From NCBI GenBank assembly GCA_900540425.1, contig UQFU01000045.1, forward strand, positions 1 through 13,521: DNA of 13,521 nt. The letters are read 5' to 3'. Shown here one piece after another: positions 1 through 6,739 of this stretch (the first letter of the stretch is position 1; each line of letters begins with the position of its first letter). A model generated the notes under the pieces. The model saw nothing but the letters and a program-made list of their open reading frames with translations, searched no databases and was not told where the DNA came from. This DNA comes from an uncultured Alphaproteobacteria bacterium. GTDB lineage: Bacteria > Pseudomonadota > Alphaproteobacteria > RF32 > CAG-239. The position numbers and the translations under genes were made by a program.

Positions 1-30
1 CTAAACACGGTTTTGCAGGAACGTTTTATA

Positions 31-64
31 AAAATCCTTCGGTTCTCACCGGAGGATTTTTTTT
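31..64 (+). terminator. Rho-independent terminator of an upstream gene
   Basis: A 12-bp stem pairs 31-42 with 49-60, with one G-U pair and a 6-nt loop, and the T-run 57-64 follows directly. It must end a plus-strand transcript whose gene lies left of the window. A stop codon (TAA) at 2-4 could be the end of that gene, but too little sequence is present to identify it. Confidence 0.85.
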
Positions 65-86
65 AGCGTCAATCAAAAATTTCCCC

Positions 87-114
87 TCGACAAAACCGTT
101 TTTTCTGCTATACT
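87..114 (+). promoter_or_regulatory. Sigma70-type promoter with extended -10
   Basis: The -35 is TCGACA at 87-92 (5 of 6 to consensus) and the -10 is TATACT at 109-114 (5 of 6). The spacer is 16 bp and a TG extension precedes the -10 at 106-107. Transcription should start near 121. It drives either the structured RNA at 121-190 or the 509-residue gene starting at 229, with a leader of about 108 nt. A perfect TATAAT at 153-158 could be a second start, but its -35 is poor. Confidence 0.6.
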
Positions 115-120
115 CCCGCC

Positions 121-190
121 GATTACAAATTATTATGCTTTACCAATTTAGCTATAATTATCTTTCTGCATAACGGTTTGTATTTTTTTT
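121..190 (+). ncRNA. Candidate small RNA or attenuating leader
   Basis: Starting at the predicted transcription start, 124-138 pairs with 168-182. There are six Watson-Crick pairs at the base, two G-U pairs, one A-C mismatch, then six more pairs, closing a 29-nt loop (139-167). Eight T residues follow at 183-190. Promoter, rod-like stem and U-tract together suggest an RNA of about 70 nt. It could be a free small RNA, or a leader that terminates some transcripts before the downstream gene. The stem is AT-rich, unlike the GC-rich terminators elsewhere in the window, so it may terminate weakly. No known RNA family is recognised. Confidence 0.35.
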
Positions 191-228
191 GAATTCTATT
201 TTTTATTAACTTATAAACTTCACATTTT

Positions 229-1758
229 ATGAATAAATTTGAAAAAAATTCTGCCGCCAAAGCAGAATATCTCGAAAAAATCAATGAGGAATGGCAAAAT
301 TTTCACCAAATTGCCGACATCTGGTACACTTTCATCAGCCGGGCTATCATTCACCGGGGATTTTTCAGTTACGCCGACTTTAATTTCCGTAACGAAAATT
401 CAACACCGTGCAAACCTTGCCTTGATGAACAAAAGCTGTTTGCTGCCCTCGGCCGCAATATTCAGCCTGCCGCAGAAAAATGTCACCAAAACTTTTTTTC
501 TTTCATTATCCAAACCAGAAATCCGTTGCTTTATGCGCAAATTGCCGCAAACCTGGCAATCGGAAATAACCGGATTTTGAAAGAACGCGGCCTCAACATC
601 CTTCATAATTTTCCTGCTCTCAAAGAAAATGAAGAAGACCGTTTCGGCCAAATTCTGCTGCAATATGACCTGCCGGAAATTTTATTTGAACGGTTGCAGA
701 AAACTAAAATCAACCATCCCTGCACCTGGTCAATTCAAAATGTCAATGTCAGCAATTCCGGACACCTTGATGTCGGGTTGTATTTACTTGAACATTCTGC
801 CGTCGATTTTGAGTTTTGGTATCATGGCGCCTTGCTTATCCGCGATCTTTCGGGGTTACAGCCAAACTATCCGGCAATCGACAAACTTTTGTCCCTGACC
901 GAACGCTGCACGCCGACCCCGGCAGACAAAAACGTCAATCGCCGTTGCCGGCATATCTGCATGAGCATGCCGTTAACTTCGGATAACCTTCTCAAGCTGC
1001 TGGTCGCTGTTCTTGAAAAATTTATCATTCCCGAAGAAGCCGCAACCACAGAACTGATTGACGCCGTAACAGGGCTTGCTGTCGAACACCCCCTGGCAAA
1101 CCAGATGAGCAAAGCCGAAAAAGCCGCCATGGCATTGCCGGTTTTACAAAATCTGCTCTGTGAAAATACTGCCGATGCTCTGGTCAGGGCTTATGCCGAA
1201 TTTTTACGCCGGCAAAGCATTCCTCATGAACCGATTGTCAGCTTCTTGCAGCTGATATATCATGCCTATGGCCGAAAAATCCGCGAAACAACAACAGAAA
1301 ACCTGTTGACATCTTTGCGCAAACGTCAGTATCCGGGTATTCCCAAACTCATCAGACTGATAACCCTGCATGCCAAAATAAACAGCCATGCCGCCCGTTT
1401 ATTGGTATCCGGCTGGCCCGGGCCGCTTTCAAAAACAATTTCCAACAGCCCCGACACGGATAAATGGTTGTCGTTGCTGCCGGAAAGCATTCGGGAAAAT
1501 GACCGCAATGCTTATTTGGAAATCTTGGGAAGCGTTATCGGCGAATTGTGCAACAGTCTGCCGGCAGCCGTTTGGGAACAAAAACTGCCGCAACTGACAA
1601 TTAATTTGTGCGACAGAGGTTTCACACAGTTTTCCAAACTACCGGAATCCCTAGCCGCATCCTGTCGGAAACGTCATGCTCTCTTAGAAAAATATCGGGA
1701 ACTGCACCGGCAAATCAGTCAGGAGGCAGATTCGTTCATCTCATCGGTTATTTCCTGA
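229..1758 (+). CDS. Hypothetical cytoplasmic helical protein, 509 aa
   Basis: I do not recognise this protein. It has no signal peptide or membrane segment. The sequence looks almost entirely alpha-helical, with many Leu/Ala helices of 15-25 residues from about residue 85 to the end. This would suit a helical-repeat (TPR- or HEAT-like) scaffold, but no repeat consensus is clear. Cysteines are scattered (for example in a CKPC pair near residue 61), without an obvious metal-site pattern. No Shine-Dalgarno precedes the ATG; the 35 nt upstream are nearly pure A/T. ATG 229 is chosen because it opens the frame just after the stem-T-run leader. A strong terminator follows 20 nt after the stop, so it is monocistronic. 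No function is proposed. Confidence 0.75.
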   Translation: MNKFEKNSAAKAEYLEKINEEWQNFHQIADIWYTFISRAIIHRGFFSYADFNFRNENSTPCKPCLDEQKLFAALGRNIQPAAEKCHQNFFSFIIQTRNPLLYAQIAANLAIGNNRILKERGLNILHNFPALKENEEDRFGQILLQYDLPEILFERLQKTKINHPCTWSIQNVNVSNSGHLDVGLYLLEHSAVDFEFWYHGALLIRDLSGLQPNYPAIDKLLSLTERCTPTPADKNVNRRCRHICMSMPLTSDNLLKLLVAVLEKFIIPEEAATTELIDAVTGLAVEHPLANQMSKAEKAAMALPVLQNLLCENTADALVRAYAEFLRRQSIPHEPIVSFLQLIYHAYGRKIRETTTENLLTSLRKRQYPGIPKLIRLITLHAKINSHAARLLVSGWPGPLSKTISNSPDTDKWLSLLPESIRENDRNAYLEILGSVIGELCNSLPAAVWEQKLPQLTINLCDRGFTQFSKLPESLAASCRKRHALLEKYRELHRQISQEADSFISSVIS

Positions 1759-1778
1759 TTTTCTCTGCTCAAAACCCC

Positions 1779-1809
1779 AAAGCCGTTCACTAACGAACGG
1801 CTTTTTTTT
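1779..1809 (+). terminator. Terminator between convergent genes
   Basis: A perfect 10-bp stem (1779-1788 with 1795-1804) has a 6-nt loop and a T-run at 1802-1809 on the plus strand, ending the 509-residue gene. Read on the minus strand the tail is only TTT then GGGG, so it may end the NUDIX transcript less efficiently, although that gene stops at 1814 and no other terminator is visible for it. Confidence 0.9.
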
Positions 1810-1813
1810 GCAG

Positions 1814-2314
1814 CTATAATCCCAAAATCTCCAAACATTTTTCAATCCCCGGCACCAAACCGCACATAAACTGCCCTTCGGCAATAATCTTTCTCACCTC
1901 CGCGGCACTCACCCAGCGCAGCTCCGCAACCTCTTCCTCCTGCCGCTTCATTTGCGAAACCTCACAGTCCAGACGTCCCAGCCACAAATCAACCAAAGCT
2001 TCCCCTTCGCTTTTATAACTGTATATCTTGTCCACCGTCGACATCTCAAGCTTAATGCCGATTTCTTCCCAAGTTTCGCGATAAATTGCCTCTCGGCTGC
2101 TCTCTCCGGCCAAAACCGAACCGCCTGTCAGCCCCCACATATTAGGACAATAAGTCTTATTGGCCGTTCTTTTTTGCAAAAGAAAACAATCTTCCGAATT
2201 CACCAGACAAATATCCGCGGCCAAAAGATAATCGCCTTTCTGCAGGCGTGTTTCCCTCGCCGCCGTCCGACCGGTTTTTTCCCACTTATCATTGTAAATA
2301 TCAAAATATTCCAT
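1814..2314 (-). CDS. NUDIX hydrolase, 166 aa
   Basis: NUDIX enzymes hydrolyse nucleoside diphosphates linked to another group. The specific substrate cannot be read here. The Nudix box is intact at residues 65-87: G65, E71, then R79-E80-x2-E83-E84-x-G86, the glutamates that bind Mg2+. Thr81 sits where an aliphatic residue is usual. The N-terminus (MEYFDIYND, then a GRT turn) and the QKR at 47-49 resemble the NUDIX proteins of about 165 residues common in Firmicutes, which are often annotated as IDI-like. The ATG at 2314 is chosen because it matches that family start; an upstream TTG (2386) would add 24 unrelated residues. The Shine-Dalgarno is weak (GGGGC). The resemblance to Firmicutes is from memory and suggests, but does not prove, transfer. 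Confidence 0.85.
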   Translation of the reverse strand: MEYFDIYNDKWEKTGRTAARETRLQKGDYLLAADICLVNSEDCFLLQKRTANKTYCPNMWGLTGGSVLAGESSREAIYRETWEEIGIKLEMSTVDKIYSYKSEGEALVDLWLGRLDCEVSQMKRQEEEVAELRWVSAAEVRKIIAEGQFMCGLVPGIEKCLEILGL

Positions 2315-2472
2315 AAAAGCCCCGCTACAGTTCATAACAGAATAAAACAAACTTCCCGAAAAGCCCGACGCTCCAGATCGCAACAAATATTATTATGTTT
2401 TTCTTTCTCCAACACTCCGTAAGCTAATCGTCTGTTTCTTCTCGTCTTTCTCCCCAATGATTATTTAAGGTT

Positions 2473-2501
2473 ATTATAACATGAAAATATTTAAATATAA
2501 A
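2473..2501 (-). promoter_or_regulatory. Promoter for the NUDIX gene
   Basis: On the minus strand, TTTATA (2496-2501, 4 of 6), a 17-bp spacer and a perfect TATAAT (2473-2478) with a TG extension form a good sigma70-type promoter. The start site near 2466 gives a leader of about 150 nt before the NUDIX ATG at 2314, unusually long for this window. The leader holds no hairpin I can name and no convincing small gene. Confidence 0.5.
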
Positions 2502-2504
2502 TTA

Positions 2505-2534
2505 TAAAAAACCGTCCTGTAAAAACAGGACGGT
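2505..2534 (-). terminator. Terminator of kdsB
   Basis: A perfect 10-bp stem (2511-2520 with 2525-2534) with a 4-nt loop is followed on the minus strand by T6. It lies 24 nt past the kdsB stop codon. The plus-strand side has no T-run, so it acts on kdsB only. Confidence 0.92.
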
Positions 2535-2558
2535 CAAAGCGTATAAATTTGCACAGCC

Positions 2559-3332
2559 TTATTTAATATACTTGAGTGCTTCGCTCAGCTCTTCCGGCGT
2601 ATTAATATCAGCCGGAGCTTCTTCAATCAGTTGGAGCCTGTCTATCAGCATCGCGCGAATAGTCATGCCGTTCTCAAGCGCACGCAGCTGCTCCAAAGAT
2701 TCGCGGGCTTCCAAAACACCCACCGGCAAACCGACGATTTTTGCCAACGAAGAAGCCTTGTAAACATAAATGCCGATATGATGATATAAATCCTGATTCG
2801 GACATTTTTCCGGGTTGCGCGTATATGGAGCCACCGCCCGGGTAAAATACAGACAGCGCCCTTCCCGTTCGCCTTCGCGCAGTCCCATCACAATTTTAAC
2901 ATTCGTCGGATTTTCGGCGTCTTCTTTTGATTTGAACACCATACCGCAGGTGGCAATGTCGCACCCTGTCCGCTCAACCATCTCAATCAGGCGGTTGTTA
3001 ATGGCCGGATCCACATTCAGCCCGTCTCCCTGAAAATTAACCACAATGTCATACTTGCTGCCGTCAGGGTCAATCTGTTTTAAGGCCGCGGCTATCCGAT
3101 CGGTTCCCGAAGGCAGCGACGGATCGGTCAACAAAGCCTTGGCACCGAATTTGGCACACTCGTCAAGAATAACCTGATCCCCGGCGGCAACATAAATATC
3201 CCCCTCAATTGTTTTTTTGACATTTTCATAAACGCGCCGGATTAACGTCTTGCCGTTAATATCAATCAGCGGTTTGTTCGGCAGGCGGGAAGATGCCATC
3301 CGCACCGGAATCATGGTAACAATTTTGCTCAT
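2559..3332 (-). CDS. kdsB: 3-deoxy-manno-octulosonate cytidylyltransferase (CMP-KDO synthetase), 257 aa
   Basis: The enzyme couples CTP and KDO to give CMP-KDO, the activated sugar added to lipid A in LPS synthesis; it is cytoplasmic. The nucleotide-binding motif IPVRMASSRLPNKPL is at 8-22, SGTDRIA at 75-81 (SGTER in E. coli), QGDG at 101-104, and the HHIGIY and ESLEQLRALENG segments are typical of KdsB. Length is close to E. coli KdsB (248). The start at 3332 has AGGAG 7 nt upstream; an upstream in-frame start at 3377 lacks family similarity. Two conserved sites differ: the usual QGDEP is QGDGL, and the Asp of the C-terminal DTPEDL motif, a metal ligand in E. coli as I recall, is Asn244. Asp103, the other metal ligand, is kept. 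The gene stands alone, divergent from queA. Confidence 0.9.
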   Translation of the reverse strand: MSKIVTMIPVRMASSRLPNKPLIDINGKTLIRRVYENVKKTIEGDIYVAAGDQVILDECAKFGAKALLTDPSLPSGTDRIAAALKQIDPDGSKYDIVVNFQGDGLNVDPAINNRLIEMVERTGCDIATCGMVFKSKEDAENPTNVKIVMGLREGEREGRCLYFTRAVAPYTRNPEKCPNQDLYHHIGIYVYKASSLAKIVGLPVGVLEARESLEQLRALENGMTIRAMLIDRLQLIEEAPADINTPEELSEALKYIK

Positions 3333-3354
3333 CGGCCAACTCCTAAAAAAGTAT

Positions 3355-3383
3355 TTGTGTTTTTTTCCGATATACACTATAAC
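3355..3383 (+). promoter_or_regulatory. Promoter for queA
   Basis: TTGTGT (3355-3360), a 17-bp spacer and TATAAC (3378-3383) place the start near 3390. This gives a leader of about 20 nt carrying the Shine-Dalgarno AAGGAA at 3396-3401. The kdsB promoter must lie in the same 78-bp divergent spacer; TATAGT on the minus strand overlaps this -10, but I could not assign it a -35. Confidence 0.5.
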
Positions 3384-3410
3384 TGCTAAAAAATAAAGGA
3401 ATTTAATACA

Positions 3411-4493
3411 ATGAAAGTGGATATTTTTGATTTTGAACTCGACCGCGGCCTGATTGCCGACCGGCCGGCCGAACCCCGTGACAGCTGCCGATTGCTGGAT
3501 ATGTCTGAAGAAGGCAAAATCTGCGATCGTTTTTTTTATGAACTTCCCGACCTGCTTGAAGAAGGCGACGTCCTGGTTTTAAACGACACTAAGGTCATTC
3601 CGGCCAGGCTTTACGGTGCCCGCGGCGAAGCCTTGGTTGAAGTCACTTTGTACCGCCCCGAAGACGGGTTGACCTGGCATTCGTTTATCAAAAACGCCAA
3701 ACGCCTGCACCCCGGAGACGTCATTAGTTTTTACACCGGCGCCATCACGCCCGAAACCTCTGATTTTCATGCCGAAGTCATCGAGAAAAACGGCGAAGAA
3801 GGCGTGGTTATCCGCTTTTCCTGCACACACGACGAACTCGGCCACAAACTGGAACAATACGGTTCCATGCCCCTGCCGCCCTACATTAAACGCGAAAAGC
3901 CCTCCGGCAGCCTGTGGGATAAATATAACGACAAAGAAAATTATCAGACGGTTTATGCCCGGCACGAAGGCGCCGTTGCCGCCCCGACGGCAGGTTTGCA
4001 CTTTACGCCGAGGGTTTTTGAAGCTCTTGAAAAAAAAGGCGTCAAAAAAGTTTTTCTCACCCTCCACGTCGGCGCCGGAACTTTTCTCCCGGTTAAGGTT
4101 GAAGACACCGACAATCACAAAATGCACACCGAATACGGCATCATTTCGCCGGCTGCCGCCGAAACCGTCAACCAGGCCAAAGCCGCCGGAAAACGCATTA
4201 TCGCCGTCGGTACCACTTCGCTCCGCCTGCTCGAAACTGCCGGTGACGAAAACGGCGTTTTGCACCCTTTTGCCGGCGACACCGGAATTTTTATCACCCC
4301 CGGCTACAAGTTTAAAATCATCGATTATCTGGTAACCAACTTTCACCTGCCGAAATCAACCTTGTTCATGCTGGTTTGCGCCGTTTCCGGAACAGATGCC
4401 ATGAAAGCAGGCTACCGTCATGCCATGGATAAAAAATACCGTTTTTATTCTTACGGCGACAGCTCAATTTTAAAATGCGTAAATAAAATTTAA
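3411..4493 (+). CDS. queA: S-adenosylmethionine:tRNA ribosyltransferase-isomerase, 360 aa
   Basis: QueA transfers and isomerises the ribosyl group of SAM onto preQ1 at position 34 of tRNAs for Asn, Asp, His and Tyr, giving epoxyqueuosine. The family motifs are all present: LNDTKVIPARLYG at 57-69, AAPTAGLHFT at 190-199, then LHVGAGTFLPV, HKMHTE, GTTSLRLLE, and TGIFITPGYKFK followed by TNFHLPKSTLFMLV near the C-terminus. Length matches the family (356 in E. coli). The start has AAGGAA 9 nt upstream. The usual partner tgt is not adjacent; the next gene is a degenerate GGDEF protein 39 nt downstream on the same strand, probably reached by readthrough because no terminator separates them. Confidence 0.97.
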   Translation: MKVDIFDFELDRGLIADRPAEPRDSCRLLDMSEEGKICDRFFYELPDLLEEGDVLVLNDTKVIPARLYGARGEALVEVTLYRPEDGLTWHSFIKNAKRLHPGDVISFYTGAITPETSDFHAEVIEKNGEEGVVIRFSCTHDELGHKLEQYGSMPLPPYIKREKPSGSLWDKYNDKENYQTVYARHEGAVAAPTAGLHFTPRVFEALEKKGVKKVFLTLHVGAGTFLPVKVEDTDNHKMHTEYGIISPAAAETVNQAKAAGKRIIAVGTTSLRLLETAGDENGVLHPFAGDTGIFITPGYKFKIIDYLVTNFHLPKSTLFMLVCAVSGTDAMKAGYRHAMDKKYRFYSYGDSSILKCVNKI

Positions 4494-4505
4494 ACCATCT
4501 CCGCC

Positions 4506-4527
4506 TATAATCCCTCCAACAAGGAGG
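4506..4527 (+). promoter_or_regulatory. Hairpin over the Shine-Dalgarno of the GGDEF gene
   Basis: CCTCC (4513-4517) is complementary to GGAGG (4523-4527) across a 5-nt loop, so the strong ribosome site AAGGAGG would be paired in any mRNA reading through from queA. A perfect TATAAT at 4506-4511 lies just upstream. A start 7 nt after it (about 4518) would leave out the CCTCC arm and free the site. No good -35 accompanies this TATAAT, so the promoter part is weak. Confidence 0.35.
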
Positions 4528-4532
4528 CAAAA

Positions 4533-5705
4533 TTGAAAAAACTAACCGCCTGGCTGCAAGGAATCTTTCCGCTGCTGCAGAACATGTTTCTGCCGGCCTT
4601 GCTTGCTATGGGCGCCATCATTTGGTTTTATGCCCATGACGACATCAGCCCCGCCGCCCGTATGACGCTGCATCACCTGTTCTACCTGCTTGGCTTTGCT
4701 TCGTTCCTGATATTGCTCTATTTCAATCAAAATAAAGGGATTTTTTTCATTCTGTGCCTGGTTGTCGCCTATACGCTGTTGAACCGCCTGAAATATACGG
4801 CCCCCCAAACATTTTCCGACACCCCTGAATATCTCAACCTCTGCGCAATTCTGCCCTTAAACCTGACCTTATTCTACTTCTTGCCCGAACAAAAATTGTT
4901 GAATCGCCGCAATGTTTACCTGCTGCTGACGTTTTTCGTCTCTTATGCAATCGGAGAAAAACTCAGCCGCAGCGGCATCGCCCTGACTTTTGAAAACTTG
5001 CCCGGTTTCGGCAGCTTGAGCGGCTTTGGGCTTCTGGCCTTCATATCAGCCTTGCTGGCTTTTTACGGCAAAACCGTCGCCGCCGGACGCATTATGGACT
5101 ACAGCCTGTTCTTTGCCGCGCTGCTGACCGCCTTCGGCTTTTACTACGCTGCCGATTCTGTGGCGCCGGTACTGTTTTTCTGCCTCGCCGCCGTAATTAT
5201 CATTCTCGGGTTGGGCGAAGAAATCTACAATGACATTTACAAAGACCGCCTTACCGGTTTTGCCAGTCGCAACGCCTTCATCATTCAATCGCCGAAATTT
5301 CCGCTCAAATATAGTGTCGGTATCGTCAGCATCGACAATTATGACAATCTGAAAAAAGCCTTCGGCCGTCGCGGCCGCAAAAATCTGCTGCAAATGATTT
5401 CCCGCCGGATTGTCGCCGCCGAAACCGAAGCCGTAATTTACCGCTACGGCGATGACGAGCTGGTATTGATTTTCAAAAATGAAGATAAGAACGCAGCCTA
5501 CGAGCAAATGGAACAAATCCGCCGTGCCGTTGCCTCCGCCGAATTTATGCTTTCCAAATCGAAAAAACCTGTAAAGCTGACGATTTCCGGCAGTATTTCC
5601 GAAAAAAAACGCAGCGACGCCAATGCCCTCGAAGTCTTAAGCCGTACCCGCAAAGCCCTGCAAAAAACTTCGGCCTTCAGCTTTAACGTAACCTCAAAAG
5701 CCTAA
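4533..5705 (+). CDS. Polytopic membrane protein with degenerate GGDEF domain, 390 aa
   Basis: About seven or eight hydrophobic segments (roughly 15-35, 47-64, 69-86, 103-117, 127-145, 165-179, 189-206, 211-227) lead into a cytoplasmic GGDEF-like domain at 235-385. The domain opens with DRLTGFASRNAF (238-249), close to the canonical DxLTGLxNR. The signature is GDDEL (306-310) instead of GGDEF. In the metal motif the first Asp is Ser266 (SID for DID), and the following Lys, Asn and Asp positions are also changed. The final segment lacks the usual tyrosine-lysine pair. It is therefore unlikely to make cyclic di-GMP. It may be a receptor, a nucleotide sensor or a decayed enzyme. The start is TTG at 4533, chosen because AAGGAGG lies 5 nt upstream. 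The stop overlaps that of lgt. Confidence 0.85.
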   Translation: MKKLTAWLQGIFPLLQNMFLPALLAMGAIIWFYAHDDISPAARMTLHHLFYLLGFASFLILLYFNQNKGIFFILCLVVAYTLLNRLKYTAPQTFSDTPEYLNLCAILPLNLTLFYFLPEQKLLNRRNVYLLLTFFVSYAIGEKLSRSGIALTFENLPGFGSLSGFGLLAFISALLAFYGKTVAAGRIMDYSLFFAALLTAFGFYYAADSVAPVLFFCLAAVIIILGLGEEIYNDIYKDRLTGFASRNAFIIQSPKFPLKYSVGIVSIDNYDNLKKAFGRRGRKNLLQMISRRIVAAETEAVIYRYGDDELVLIFKNEDKNAAYEQMEQIRRAVASAEFMLSKSKKPVKLTISGSISEKKRSDANALEVLSRTRKALQKTSAFSFNVTSKA

Positions 5706-6499
5706 ACCTTTTTATAACGCAGCAAATAGGCAATAATCAGGCTTCCGCCCACGATCAGCGGCAACGACAAAATCTGCCCCATCGTAACATGCCCGAAAAA
5801 AAACCCCAGCTGGGCATCAGGCTCCCGAAAACGTTCCATCAAAATTCGGAATATCCCATAAAGGGTAATGAACAACGCCGAAACCAGCCCGTGACGTTCC
5901 CGAACCGATTTATAACGCCACAAAAAGTTCAAAACCGCAAACATGACTATCCCCTCAAAAAACGCCTCATATAACTGCGAAGGATGCCGCGGCAGATAAC
6001 CGCCGTTGGGAAAACGAACCGCCCAGGGTACGTCAGTCACCCTTCCCCACAGTTCATCGTTCACAAAATTGGCCAGCCGGCCGCAGAATATCCCGATCGG
6101 CGCATAAAGCACAATCAAATCTGTAATGCCCAAAAACCGACAGCCGTTTTTGCGGGAAAACCAATATGCAGCGGCAATAACGCCGAGAACACCGCCATGA
6201 AAAGACATTCCGCCCTTCCAAACCTCAAAAATCAATAACGGATTTTTGAAAAACTCGCTTCCGCCATAAAACAAAACATACCCCAGCCGCCCGCCGAGAA
6301 TAATCCCCAAGGTCACATAAAAGACCAAATCTTCCAGTTTTTCATTCGTCAACGGCAAATCATACTTTTTGATATTCCGCCGCACCAGCAGCCAAGCGGT
6401 CACAATCCCGAACAAATAAGCCATCGAATACCAGCGCACGGCTACCGGTCCGACAGAAAAAATTATCGGTGAAATATTCGGAAAATCCCAACCTGTCAT
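5702..6499 (-). CDS. lgt: Phosphatidylglycerol-prolipoprotein diacylglyceryl transferase, 265 aa
   Basis: Lgt, an inner-membrane enzyme, moves diacylglycerol from phosphatidylglycerol to the lipobox cysteine of prolipoproteins, the first step of lipoprotein maturation. About seven membrane segments are visible. Key residues are present: MSFHGG at 98-103 with His101, GRLANFVNDELWG at 140-152 (Arg141, Asn144, Glu149 and Gly152 correspond to E. coli R143, N146, E151 and G154), HPSQLYEA at 172-179, FREPDAQ at 224-230 and TMGQ at 239-242. The ATG at 6499 follows AAGGGGA. The gene is convergent with the GGDEF gene; the two share 4 bp containing both stop codons, and no terminator is visible for either. 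Confidence 0.97.
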   Translation of the reverse strand: MTGWDFPNISPIIFSVGPVAVRWYSMAYLFGIVTAWLLVRRNIKKYDLPLTNEKLEDLVFYVTLGIILGGRLGYVLFYGGSEFFKNPLLIFEVWKGGMSFHGGVLGVIAAAYWFSRKNGCRFLGITDLIVLYAPIGIFCGRLANFVNDELWGRVTDVPWAVRFPNGGYLPRHPSQLYEAFFEGIVMFAVLNFLWRYKSVRERHGLVSALFITLYGIFRILMERFREPDAQLGFFFGHVTMGQILSLPLIVGGSLIIAYLLRYKKV

Positions 6500-6739
6500 T
6501 CTTGTTCCCCTTTCGCTCCCTCGGAAATTATTAACACTATATTAAAATAAAATAAAATATCCACACTAAAAAAAAACTATTTTTTTCAGGCGAATCAACA
6601 TACTGATTTTACGAAATAATCGGCACGCAAATATTTTTCCGCCTGCGGATAAAGTGGAAAACTTTTTAATCCTTATTGTCTAAAACGACTCGGAATGGCA
6701 ATCTGAAAACAACCCAGAAATATTAGGAGCCTTAAGACC
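6500..6739. other. AT-rich divergent spacer between lgt and the YbjN gene
   Basis: The 240 bp hold no ORF of interest. Near lgt there is a short AAAAT repeat (6540-6560) and an A9/T7 tract. Two small adjacent hairpins occur at 6638-6649 (TCCGC/GCGGA) and 6651-6665 (AAAGT/ACTTT). Promoters for both flanking genes must lie here, but I could not identify a convincing -35/-10 pair. AGGAG at 6725-6729 serves the gene at 6740. Confidence 0.5.

Noticed and set aside
93..179. Inverted repeat AAACCGTT/AACGGTTT flanking the first promoter
   Set aside because: The left copy lies inside the promoter spacer and is not transcribed; 8 bp over this distance may be chance, although an operator cannot be excluded.
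2315..2412. Short frame of about 26 codons and an upstream TTG start in the NUDIX leader
   Set aside because: No ribosome site at proper spacing and no family similarity for the extra residues.
1952..2422. 156-codon plus-strand frame over the NUDIX gene
   Set aside because: The minus strand carries an intact Nudix box; the plus-strand frame lacks any recognisable motif and spans the NUDIX promoter side.
3579..4346. Long open frame antisense to queA (255 codons)
   Set aside because: It is a mirror frame of a gene with all queA motifs and GC-biased codons; it is low in complexity (Phe/Gly/Val rich) and has no ribosome site.
6638..6667. Two adjacent short hairpins in the lgt/YbjN spacer, the second followed by T
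   Set aside because: The stems are only 5 bp, there is no promoter just upstream, and no transcript needs ending there; probably chance in AT-rich DNA.
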